The notes under the pieces are model-generated. The model saw only the letters and a list, made by a program, of their open reading frames with translations, was not told the DNA's origin and searched no databases. From positions 248,001 through 312,000 of the forward strand of contig DASXVO010000035.1 of assembly GCA_036504215.1 (NCBI GenBank): a DNA stretch of 64,000 nucleotides, in the 5' to 3' direction. Below are positions 56,979-64,000 of this stretch, piece by piece. This DNA comes from Vicinamibacterales bacterium (lineage in GTDB: Bacteria; Acidobacteriota; Vicinamibacteria; Vicinamibacterales; Fen-181). The first letter of the stretch is position 1, and every line of letters begins with the position of its first letter. The translations under genes and the position numbers were made by a program.

Positions 56979-57926
56979 ATGGGCTTTTTCGATCGGCTTC
57001 GTGACGGCCTCTCCCGCACCAAACAGCAGCTCGTCGAGCGCTTCGAGGATATCGTCAAGCGCGCGGATGCGCCCGAACGGCGCAGCCAGCCTGTCGATGT
57101 CGAGACCGTCGAGGCCCTCGAAGAACTCCTGATTTCCGCCGATGTCGGCGTTGCCGCAACCGAACGGATCGTGTCCGCCGTCAAGACCCGCGTGCGCCGC
57201 GGCGAGAGCCTTCGCGACCTGGTCAAGCAGGAAATCCACACCATCTTCGACGCGGCGGAGGAGCACGCTGCGGCCCAGGTCGCTGCGAGCGAGGCGGCCG
57301 CGTCGACGCCGACAGTCGTCCTCATCGTGGGCGTGAACGGCACGGGCAAGACGACAACCGTCGGGAAGCTGGCATATCTCCTGAGATCCAACGGAGCGTT
57401 CCCCCTCATCTGTGCGGCCGACACGTTCCGCGCGGCTGCCGTCGAGCAACTCGAGATCTGGGCGAAGCGTGCCGGTGTCGACATCGTGCGGGCGCACGAG
57501 GGCGCCGATCCGGCCGCCGTGGTCTACGATGCGATTGCGTCGGCCAAGGCGCGCGGTCGCAGCCCCATCCTGGTGGACACGGCCGGCCGCATTCACACGC
57601 GCGTCAACCTGATGCACGAGCTCGAGAAGATTCGGCGCATCGCCTCGCGCGATGTGCCCGGGGCGCCCCAGCAGGTCCTGCTGGTGCTCGACGCCACCGT
57701 GGGGCAGAACGGGCTCGCGCAGGCTCGCGAGTTCATGGGTGTCGCCGGCGTGAATGGCATCGTTCTCGCCAAACTCGACGGCACGGCCAAGGGCGGAGTG
57801 GCCGTCGCCATTGCGAACGACCTCAAGCTGCCGATCCGCTACGTCGGCGTCGGCGAATCGATCGACGACCTGATCCCGTTTTCGGCGGATGAATACGTGG
57901 ACGCGCTGTTCGAAGAGCAGTGGTAG
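56979..57926 (+). CDS. ftsY: Signal recognition particle receptor FtsY
   Basis: The 315-residue GTPase has the N domain (about 1-90) and G domain with G1 GVNGTGKTTT, DTFRAAAVEQL, DTAGRIHTRVNLMHEL, TKLD-equivalent AKLDGTAKGG and the closing DLIPFSADEYVDALFEEQW. It lacks the long acidic A region of E. coli FtsY. It docks ribosome-SRP at the membrane; its partner ffh lies 0.6 kb downstream. No Shine-Dalgarno precedes the ATG. Confidence 0.95.
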   Translation: MGFFDRLRDGLSRTKQQLVERFEDIVKRADAPERRSQPVDVETVEALEELLISADVGVAATERIVSAVKTRVRRGESLRDLVKQEIHTIFDAAEEHAAAQVAASEAAASTPTVVLIVGVNGTGKTTTVGKLAYLLRSNGAFPLICAADTFRAAAVEQLEIWAKRAGVDIVRAHEGADPAAVVYDAIASAKARGRSPILVDTAGRIHTRVNLMHELEKIRRIASRDVPGAPQQVLLVLDATVGQNGLAQAREFMGVAGVNGIVLAKLDGTAKGGVAVAIANDLKLPIRYVGVGESIDDLIPFSADEYVDALFEEQW

Positions 57927-57940
57927 CGGGGTTCGACCGT

Positions 57941-58309
57941 TCAGACCGCGTCGGAGAAGGGCAGCTTCACCTCGACCACGCGCTGCCGGCCGCCGCGGCG
58001 CTTCTGACGTTCGGAGAGTTCCTGCATCACGGCGGACGAGACGGCCGAGGACAGTTCTCGCAGGACGGCACTGACGACTCGATCGCGCTTCAGGCTGGCT
58101 TCCCGGCCGTCAACGGGTGCGCCGAACAACTCGCCGAGATCGACATCAAGGGCGGCGGCGATCTTCTCGAGGGTTTCAGTGGAGCAATGGCCGCCATGCA
58201 CGACGTGGCTCACCGTTTCGGGGTGAACGCCGGCCAGTCGCGCGAGTTCCGTCTGCGTCATGCCCTGCTCGTCGAGCAGGGCGATCACCGCATCGCTCCA
58301 TCGGGTCAT
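57941..58309 (-). CDS. XRE-family transcriptional regulator
   Basis: The 122-residue protein has an N-terminal HTH_3 domain (VIALLDEQGMTQTELARLAGVHPETVSHVVHGG, about 8-65) and a C-terminal helical part with a basic stretch (ERQKRRGGRQRVVEVK). The ATG at 58309 follows GGAG; the open frame extends 20 codons further upstream. It sits antisense between ftsY and ffh, with its own promoter. Its target is unknown. Confidence 0.8.
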   Translation of the reverse strand: MTRWSDAVIALLDEQGMTQTELARLAGVHPETVSHVVHGGHCSTETLEKIAAALDVDLGELFGAPVDGREASLKRDRVVSAVLRELSSAVSSAVMQELSERQKRRGGRQRVVEVKLPFSDAV

Positions 58310-58340
58310 AGGATGCGCTCCGGGTGCCGGCTCAGCTCGC

Positions 58341-58369
58341 ATGCTACGCAGGACCGGGGCTCCGGGCAA
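58341..58369 (-). promoter_or_regulatory. Promoter of the XRE regulator
   Basis: On the minus strand TTGCCC (58369-58364), a 17-bp spacer and TAGCAT (58346-58341) form a moderate sigma-70-type promoter 32 nt before the ATG. Confidence 0.4.
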
Positions 58370-58421
58370 GTAGATTGTCGGATCGTCGGGGAATCCCGGC
58401 GGGTGGACTCGCGCAGCGAGA

Positions 58422-58451
58422 TTGACATTGCTGCTCTCACCCGGCTACGAT
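58422..58451 (+). promoter_or_regulatory. Promoter of ffh
   Basis: TTGACA (58422-58427), an 18-bp spacer and TACGAT (58446-58451) give a good promoter. The start near 58458 implies an 84-nt leader before the ffh ATG, long for this window. Confidence 0.65.
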
Positions 58452-58541
58452 AAGGGTTTGCCCGACATGGGGTTAGGGCAGGATCTGCGCGCCCGCGCGT
58501 TGCAGGCCGCCTCGGACCCCGGTCGGACGTGCGGCCGGCGT

Positions 58542-59891
58542 ATGTTCGATACCCTCAGTAACCGCCTGCAGGACGTGTTCCGCTCGCTCCGCGGAGAGGC
58601 ACGTCTCACGGAAGCGACCGTCGAGTCGGCGCTCCGCGAGATCCGCATGGCGTTGCTCGAGGCCGACGTCAATTTCAAGGTCGTCAAGGCGTTCGTGGAC
58701 CGCGTGCGCGACCGCGCGATGGGGCAGGACGTGCTCCGCAGCCTCACGCCCGCTCAGCAGGTGGTCCGCATCGTCCGCGACGAGATGCTGGCGCTGTTCG
58801 GCGATGCCGGCGGCGGCCTCCAGCAAACCTCGAAGTCGCCGCGCGTCGTCCTGCTGCTCGGCCTGCAGGGGTCTGGCAAGACGACGACCGCGGGCAAGCT
58901 GGGAACGTGGCTGGCGCGCCAGGGCCGGCATCCGATGCTGGTGTCGACCGACGTGCGGCGTCCGGCCGCCATCCAGCAGTTGAACGTGCTCGGTCAGAAG
59001 GCTCAGCTCCGGGTGTTCGATCCGCCGGGCCAGATGGACCCGGTGCGGCGCGCGGCTGACGCGCTGGCCGATGCGCGGAACCTGGGCTTCGACGTGGTCA
59101 TCGTCGACACGGCGGGCCGGCTGCACATCGACGACGAGTTGATGGGGGAACTGCAGGCCATCAAGGCCGCGGTATCGCCGTCGGATCTCATCTACGTCGC
59201 CGATGCGATGACCGGGCAGGACGCGATCAAGAGCGCCGGCGAGTTCAACCGTCGCGTCGGCGTCACGGGCGTGATGCTCAGCAAGCTCGATGGCGACGCG
59301 CGCGGTGGAGCCGCGTTGTCGGTCGTGGCGGTCGTCGGCGTGCCGATTGCATTTGTCGGGAGCGGGGAAGGCCTCGAGGACATCGAGCCGTTCCACGCCG
59401 ACCGGCTGGTATCGCGGCTGCTCGGGATGGGTGACGTGCTGTCGCTCATCGAGAAAGCCGAGCAGGTCATCGACCGGGACGACGCCCAGCGGCTCGAGCA
59501 GAAGCTCCGGACCGACGACTTCACGCTCGAGGATTTTCGTGACCAGCTGCGGACGATCCGCAAGATGGGACCGCTCGAGAGCATCATCGGGATGATCCCG
59601 GGCATGGGGAACTTGAAACAGCTGGCGGAGAACAAGCCGGACGAGAAGCAGTTGTCCCGTGTCGAGGCGATCATCAACTCGATGACGCCGGCCGAGCGGA
59701 CCGACTACCGGGTAATCAACGGCAGCTGCCGGAAGCGGATCGCGCGCGGCAGCGGGACGTCGGTGGAGGAGATCAACCGCCTGTTGAAGCAGTTTCAGCA
59801 GATGCGGAAGATGTTGAAGTCGCTGGGCGGTCTCTCTGGCGGCGGCAAGGGTGCGCTCAAGAAGTTGCGCCGCATGGGGAAGTTCCACTGA
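58542..59891 (+). CDS. ffh: Signal recognition particle protein Ffh
   Basis: The 449-residue protein starts MFDTLSNRLQDVFRSLRGEA and has the G domain with G1 GLQGSGKTTT, DTAGRLHIDD and LSKLDGDARGG, followed by the methionine-rich M domain (about 320-449; KMGPLESIIGMIPGM, GSGTSVEEINRLLKQFQQMRKM) for signal-peptide and 4.5S RNA binding. It begins the conserved ffh-rpsP-khpA-rimM-trmD-rplS cluster. Confidence 0.97.
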   Translation: MFDTLSNRLQDVFRSLRGEARLTEATVESALREIRMALLEADVNFKVVKAFVDRVRDRAMGQDVLRSLTPAQQVVRIVRDEMLALFGDAGGGLQQTSKSPRVVLLLGLQGSGKTTTAGKLGTWLARQGRHPMLVSTDVRRPAAIQQLNVLGQKAQLRVFDPPGQMDPVRRAADALADARNLGFDVVIVDTAGRLHIDDELMGELQAIKAAVSPSDLIYVADAMTGQDAIKSAGEFNRRVGVTGVMLSKLDGDARGGAALSVVAVVGVPIAFVGSGEGLEDIEPFHADRLVSRLLGMGDVLSLIEKAEQVIDRDDAQRLEQKLRTDDFTLEDFRDQLRTIRKMGPLESIIGMIPGMGNLKQLAENKPDEKQLSRVEAIINSMTPAERTDYRVINGSCRKRIARGSGTSVEEINRLLKQFQQMRKMLKSLGGLSGGGKGALKKLRRMGKFH

Positions 59892-59956
59892 GGCCATGGC
59901 CGGCCGCTGCAAGGCCGGTCCGAACGTAGAACGTCGAAGGATTGAAAGGGTGTTCG

Positions 59957-60238
59957 ATGCTGGCGATTCGTCTGAGCAGGATCGGTTCGAAGAAGCAGGC
60001 GCATTACCGTCTGGTGGTGTGTGAATCCAAGCAGGCCACGGGGAGCCGCGTCGTGGAGATCGTGGGCCACTACAACCCACGGACCGTCCCGGCGACCGTC
60101 AACGTCGAGCACGATCGCATCGCGCACTGGCTGAAGATGGGCGCGCGCCCGTCCGAGACGGTTCGCACGCTGCTCGCCGGGCACGTCACCAACAAGCCCG
60201 AGGCGGTTGCGGCCGCACCGGCGGTGAGCGCCCAGTGA
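59957..60238 (+). CDS. rpsP: 30S ribosomal protein S16
   Basis: The 93-residue protein starts MLAIRLSRIGSKKQAHYRLVVCESK and has YNPRT and WLKMGARPSETV, all S16 signatures. It has an AAAGGG ribosome site. The stop overlaps the khpA start. Confidence 0.97.
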   Translation: MLAIRLSRIGSKKQAHYRLVVCESKQATGSRVVEIVGHYNPRTVPATVNVEHDRIAHWLKMGARPSETVRTLLAGHVTNKPEAVAAAPAVSAQ

Positions 60239-60486
60239 GCGAGGCGCGAGACGTGGTCGAGATCGTGGCCCGAGCCCTGGTGGACGACCAGGACACCGTG
60301 CGCGTGACCGAGGCCGACCATCGCGGCATGTCCGTGGTGGAACTGTTTGTCGCGCCCGACGATCTCGGGCGGGTGATCGGACGCCAGGGGCGCACGGCGT
60401 CGGCGCTGCGCACGCTGGTGGCGGTCGCCGCCGAGTATCACGACTACGACGCCACGCTCGAAATCCGGGAGCCGGACGGGCGCTAG
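60235..60486 (+). CDS. khpA: KH-domain RNA-binding protein KhpA
   Basis: The 83-residue protein is a single KH domain with the GRVIGRQGRTASALR loop (GxxG). KhpA, often with KhpB, binds RNA in cell-size and translation control. The GTG start overlaps rpsP, and the stop overlaps the rimM start by 1 bp. Confidence 0.92.
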   Translation: MSEARDVVEIVARALVDDQDTVRVTEADHRGMSVVELFVAPDDLGRVIGRQGRTASALRTLVAVAAEYHDYDATLEIREPDGR

Positions 60487-61019
60487 TGGACGACTGGGAC
60501 GACTACGCGGTCGTCGGGCGGATCGCGCGCGCCCACGGCAATCGGGGCCAGGTCATCGTCAACCCGGAGACCGACTTCGTCGAGGAGCGGTTTCGGCCGG
60601 GGGCGGTGCTGCACGCCTTGCGGGGCGGGCGCGTCGAGCGTCTGCGGATCGCGAGCATGCGCGTGCACCTCGGGCGCCCGATCGTCGGGATTGACGGCGT
60701 CGTGACGATGAACGACGCCGAGGCGCTGGCGGGTGTCGAGCTTCGGGTCCCGATGGCGGACCTCGCACCTTTGCCGCCCGCCATGTACTATCGTCACGAC
60801 CTCGTGGGTTGTGCGGTCGAAACGACGCGGGGCGACCGGGTGGGTGAGGTGACCAAGGTCGAAGGCGACATGGGGACCAGTCGACTGGTGGTGAGCGGAC
60901 CTGGAGGCGAGGTGTTGATCCCGATCGCCCAGGCCATCTGCGTCGTCATCGACGTGGCCGCCCGGCGGATCGTGGTCGATCCGCCCGAAGGGCTGCTGGA
61001 AGTGAATCGCCGCCCGTGA
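60486..61019 (+). CDS. rimM: Ribosome maturation factor RimM
   Basis: The 177-residue protein has the RimM N domain ([23 protein letters not shown]) and a C-terminal PRC-barrel ([55 protein letters not shown]). It helps 30S assembly near S19. GTG start; overlaps trmD by 4 bp. Confidence 0.95.
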   Translation: MDDWDDYAVVGRIARAHGNRGQVIVNPETDFVEERFRPGAVLHALRGGRVERLRIASMRVHLGRPIVGIDGVVTMNDAEALAGVELRVPMADLAPLPPAMYYRHDLVGCAVETTRGDRVGEVTKVEGDMGTSRLVVSGPGGEVLIPIAQAICVVIDVAARRIVVDPPEGLLEVNRRP

Positions 61020-61843
61020 AGTTCGATATCGTCACGATCTTTCCCCGGATGTTCGAGGGGCCGACGCGCGAGGGCATCCTGGGGCGGGCGATCGATCGCG
61101 GCCTCGTGGACTTGACGGTCCTCGATCTTCGCGAGTTCACCGAGGATCGCCATCGCACGGTCGATGACGTGGCCTATGGTGGCGGCCCCGGGATGGTGCT
61201 GAAGCCGGCGCCGCTGTTTCTCGCGGTCGAACGGATCCGCGAGACGCGCGGTCAGGCCGCCGCGATCATCCTGACGTCGCCGCAGGGCCGGCCGTTCTGC
61301 CAGGCCGATGCCGTCCGGTTGAGTGCGCTCGACCACGTGGTGGTGCTGTGCGGCCGCTACGAGGGCGTGGACGAGCGGGTGCGCGAGCAGGTGGCGACCG
61401 AGGAACTCTCGATTGGCGACTACGTGCTGACCGGCGGCGAACTGCCGGCGCTGGTCGTGCTCGACGCCGTGACGCGGCTGCTGCCCGGTGCGGTCGGTGA
61501 CGAACAGTCGGTTGTGCTCGAGTCGTTCACGCGCGGGTTGCTCGACTACCCGCACTATACGCGCCCGGCGGATTTCCGCGGCTTCACGGTTCCCGACGTG
61601 CTCTTGTCGGGGCACCACGCCCAGGTCCGGCGGTGGCGGAAGCAACAGGCGGTCGAACGAACCCTGGCGAGACGGCCAGAACTGCTGGCCGCCGCCGAGT
61701 TGGACGAGGAAGAACGCGAGATCCTGCGCGAATTGAAGCTACACCGTGGGGACGACCGGCCGGCCGCCCCCGCACGACCTGGCAGGGCCGACCGGGAGGT
61801 TGCCCCTGTGCGACGGGAGGATACGAACGATGGGCGCGATTGA
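61016..61843 (+). CDS. trmD: tRNA (guanine(37)-N1)-methyltransferase
   Basis: The 275-residue protein has the SPOUT knot residues: [42 protein letters not shown] and [17 protein letters not shown]. It adds m1G37 to prevent frameshifting. A C-terminal tail of about 25 disordered basic residues ([17 protein letters not shown]) is longer than usual and overlaps the rplS start by 14 bp. Confidence 0.96.
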   Translation: MKFDIVTIFPRMFEGPTREGILGRAIDRGLVDLTVLDLREFTEDRHRTVDDVAYGGGPGMVLKPAPLFLAVERIRETRGQAAAIILTSPQGRPFCQADAVRLSALDHVVVLCGRYEGVDERVREQVATEELSIGDYVLTGGELPALVVLDAVTRLLPGAVGDEQSVVLESFTRGLLDYPHYTRPADFRGFTVPDVLLSGHHAQVRRWRKQQAVERTLARRPELLAAAELDEEEREILRELKLHRGDDRPAAPARPGRADREVAPVRREDTNDGRD

Positions 61844-62177
61844 AGCGGTGGAGGGCGGGCAGCTCAAGCAGCGGCCCCAGATGAAGTCGGGAGACACGGT
61901 CCGCGTACACGTGAAGGTCCGTGAAGGCGACAAGGAACGGATCCAGGTGTTCGAGGGGATCGTGATCGGCATGCACCGCGGCGGTGCGCGCGCCACGTTC
62001 ACCGTGCGCAAGGTCTCGTTCGGTCAGGGCGTGGAGCGCATTTTTCCGCTGCACTCGCCGATCATCGACCACGTGGACATCGTCCGGTCCGCACGCGTGC
62101 GCCGCGCGAAGCTCTACTTCCTGCGCGAGTTGAAGGGCAAGGCCGCGCGCATGAAGGAAACCAAGCGCACGGCGTGA
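61830..62177 (+). CDS. rplS: 50S ribosomal protein L19
   Basis: The 115-residue protein has [55 protein letters not shown] and [18 protein letters not shown], all L19. The ATG at 61830 follows GGGAGG at 9 bp. It closes the ffh cluster and is followed by CTCCTG-type spacer repeats. Confidence 0.97.
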   Translation: MGAIEAVEGGQLKQRPQMKSGDTVRVHVKVREGDKERIQVFEGIVIGMHRGGARATFTVRKVSFGQGVERIFPLHSPIIDHVDIVRSARVRRAKLYFLRELKGKAARMKETKRTA

Positions 62178-62179
62178 CT

Positions 62180-62247
62180 CGGGAGCCAGCAGCCAGGAGC
62201 CAGGAGCCAGCCCCTGACCCCTGAATCCTGTTTGCTGCTTCCGTGTT
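62180..62247. repeat. CTCCTG-type short spacer repeats
   Basis: The rplS-rnhB spacer holds three near-copies of AGCCAGG/AGCCAGC on one side and CCCTGA/TCCTGTT units on the other, so the two sides are partly inverted. The same CTCCTGACTCCTG unit occurs after folK (10574-10587) and between ntrY and ntrX (50314-50332). Confidence 0.45.
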
Positions 62248-62256
62248 GGTCCACCA

Positions 62257-62928
62257 ATGAGCCGCCCACGGGCCGCCCGCACGGTCGAAAACTCGCTGCG
62301 CCGGTTCGGATTCGTCAGAATCGCCGGCGTGGACGAGGTCGGGCGCGGGTGCCTGGCCGGCCCCGTGATGGCGGGGGCCGTCGTCCTCGATCCCGACCAT
62401 CACATTCCGGGACTTCGCGACTCGAAGCTCCTGCCTCCTGCGGAGCGGGAACGCCTTCACGACGAGATTACGCGGCACGCGCTGGCGTGGGCCGTGGCCT
62501 CGATCGAACCGGAAGAGATCGATCGTCTGAACATTCATCGGGCCTCGCTCCGCGCAATGCGGAACGCCGTGCTGGCGCTCAATCCGCTGCCGGATTTCGT
62601 CCTGGTCGATGCGTTCCGCATCCCGGATTTGATGGTCGCCCAGCGGGGCATTGTCCACGGTGATGCGCGGTGCGCGGCGATTGCTGCCGCATCGATCGTG
62701 GCGAAGGTCGTGCGGGATCGATTCATGTGCCGGCTGCACGAGGCCGACCCCCGCTACGGCTTCAACCGGCACAAGGGGTACGGGACGGCCGAACACCTCG
62801 AGGCACTCGGCCGATGCGGCTATTCGGCGAACCACAGACGGTCGTTCCGCCCGCCGTCGCTCTTTGATACGATCGACGAGACGATCGGCACCAGGGATAC
62901 TGGGGAAGGCCCGGCCTTCGACCGATAG
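62257..62928 (+). CDS. rnhB: Ribonuclease HII
   Basis: RNase HII removes ribonucleotides from DNA and RNA primers. The 223-residue protein has GVDEVGRGCLAGP (catalytic Asp and Glu), VDAFRIPDL, AASIVAKVVRDRFM, and YGFNRHKGYGTAEHLEAL. It follows rplS as in many bacteria. ATG start at 62257; no strong ribosome site is seen. Confidence 0.95.
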   Translation: MSRPRAARTVENSLRRFGFVRIAGVDEVGRGCLAGPVMAGAVVLDPDHHIPGLRDSKLLPPAERERLHDEITRHALAWAVASIEPEEIDRLNIHRASLRAMRNAVLALNPLPDFVLVDAFRIPDLMVAQRGIVHGDARCAAIAAASIVAKVVRDRFMCRLHEADPRYGFNRHKGYGTAEHLEALGRCGYSANHRRSFRPPSLFDTIDETIGTRDTGEGPAFDR

Positions 62929-62990
62929 TCTTCAGCGGGAGAGGTTTGCGGTCGGTTCGTCCACAAACTGCTGTTGAGGTGAGAGGCGCG

Positions 62991-64000
62991 GTGGCCATCG
63001 ATCGCGACGCCACACTCCGAAAGGCCGAGAAGTTCCTTCGCCAGGGCCGGCTGGACCAGGCGATTGCGGAGTACCTGCACGTCATTGCGGAACAGCCGCG
63101 TGACTGGAGCACGGTCAACGCGGTGGGCGACCTGCTGGTGCGTGCCGGCCAGGTCGAGAGCGCGATCGAACACTACACCCGCATCGCGGACCACTTCTTC
63201 GAGGAGGGGTTCCTGCCTCGGGCGGCTGCGGTCTACAAGAAGATCCTCAAGCTGAAACCGGACGAGGAGCACGCGGCGCTGCGCGCGGCGGAGATTGCCG
63301 AGCGGCAGGGTCTGATGGCGGACGCCAAGGCCACGCTGGCCAACGTCGCCGACCGGCGGCTGAAGAGGGGCGACAAGCGTGGCGCGGCCGAGATCCAACT
63401 GCGCATCGGCGCGCTGGACCCGAACGACCTCAACGCCGGGATCACGGCGGCGAAGGCCGCGTACGAACTGGGAGACGTCGCCGGCGCACTCCAGCGTCTC
63501 ATCCAGTTGTCCGCCGACTTCCAGCAGCGCGGGCGCATGCCGGAGAGCCTCCGGGCGCTCGAAGAAGCCCTCAGTGTTGCCCCGGACAACGTCGAAGTCC
63601 GTTCGGCGCTCGTGGAGCGGTGCCTGGCGGCCGGTGAGATCGAGCGGGCCATCACCTACGCCACCGCCGCACGCGAGTTCAAGGCGATCGCCGCCGAGCT
63701 GTATGCCCGGGGTCAGGCCAATGAGGCCCTCGTGGCGCTCGAGCGCGCGCTCCAGGAGGACCCGGAGGACAACGACACGCGAGGCCAGCTCGCCCGCAGC
63801 TACATCGCGAGCGGAGACCTCGAGAAGGCCCGTGCCTGCCTGTCGGGCGACATCGTCGATCCGGAACTGCTGTTGAGCCTGGCGGAGGTCGACTTGCGAG
63901 GCGGGCGCCTGGACGATGGCCGTGCGCTGGCCGCGAAGGTCCTGGAGCGCGATCCGACGCGCCGCGAGGAAGTCGTCCTGTTGGGATGCCGGCTCTGCGA
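62991..64000 (+). CDS. Tetratricopeptide-repeat protein, N-terminal part (runs off window)
   Basis: The frame is open from the GTG at 62991 to the window end, 336 residues so far. It contains successive TPR helix pairs, for example LRKAEKFLRQGRLDQAIAEYLHVIAEQP, VGDLLVRAGQVESAIEHYTRIADHF and AAAVYKKILKLKPDEE, repeated through the visible part. There is no signal peptide. A GAGAGG lies 4-5 nt before the GTG. The function is unknown; such proteins are scaffolds. Confidence 0.75.
   Translation, partial: MAIDRDATLRKAEKFLRQGRLDQAIAEYLHVIAEQPRDWSTVNAVGDLLVRAGQVESAIEHYTRIADHFFEEGFLPRAAAVYKKILKLKPDEEHAALRAAEIAERQGLMADAKATLANVADRRLKRGDKRGAAEIQLRIGALDPNDLNAGITAAKAAYELGDVAGALQRLIQLSADFQQRGRMPESLRALEEALSVAPDNVEVRSALVERCLAAGEIERAITYATAAREFKAIAAELYARGQANEALVALERALQEDPEDNDTRGQLARSYIASGDLEKARACLSGDIVDPELLLSLAEVDLRGGRLDDGRALAAKVLERDPTRREEVVLLGCRLC

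Overview
The window is 64 kb of high-GC (roughly two-thirds G+C by eye), densely coding bacterial chromosome. It has no insertion sequence, prophage, CRISPR array, tRNA or rRNA gene that I can recognise. The gene set points to a diderm (Gram-negative) bacterium: TolC/MacAB-type efflux, a TonB protein, Spy-like periplasmic protein, PgsBC polymer-synthesis proteins, many two-component proteins, sigma-54 activators and a long-form IspH. Protein flavour and gene order fit an Acidobacteriota relative (class Vicinamibacteria), but that assignment is inference and no 16S gene is present to test it.

Layout, left to right. 1-2.9 kb (minus): the start of a cytosolic protein running off the edge, then a poly-gamma-glutamate-type module (pgsB, pgsC and a PgsW-like protein). 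2.9-10.5 kb (plus): tesA-ybbA-ybbP, an alpha-glucan phosphorylase, a DksA/TraR-type zinc-finger protein, a helical protein and folK. 10.6-17.4 kb (minus): a Spy-like protein, TolC, MacA-like adaptor, MacB-type ATPase and permease, and a small secreted protein. 17.4-20 kb (minus): ispH, a zinc-type anti-sigma factor and an ECF sigma factor. 20-24.1 kb (minus): a phosphorelay operon of response regulator, PAS histidine kinase, a PilB/GspE-type ATPase fused to a receiver, and an Hpt protein. 24.3-28.1 kb: a SpoIID-type lipoprotein divergent from an NtrC-family activator, then a receiver/HD-GYP protein behind a sigma-54-type promoter. 28.1-42.3 kb (mostly plus): gatB, a large membrane protein fused to DUF3108, ftsEX, a small unknown, a glycerate kinase-type enzyme, rnr, selB, tatA (minus), a stress-protein-like gene and tonB. 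42.4-45.9 kb (minus): groESL under a consensus promoter plus CIRCE, a small Fis-type protein and purC. 46-64 kb (plus): a UPF0104 membrane protein, nrdR, DUF4390, ntrY-ntrX, TPR and RDD proteins, pgpA-cinA-thpR, gpsA-ftsY, an antisense XRE regulator, ffh-rpsP-khpA-rimM-trmD-rplS, rnhB and the start of a TPR protein.

Regulatory signals stand out. The same bipartite motif (GTAAAC, 16-17 bp, CGTAATTCA) precedes both the ECF sigma gene and the Spy/efflux operon, which suggests an autoregulated envelope-stress circuit. Extended -10 elements (TGnTAnnnT) recur. At seven genes a -10 box ends only 5-10 nt before the start codon with no Shine-Dalgarno sequence, suggesting leaderless transcripts. Sigma-54-type elements precede the HD-GYP gene and, less strongly, tonB. 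The best candidates for something undescribed are the kinase/ATPase-receiver/Hpt operon and the ECF-Spy-efflux circuit.
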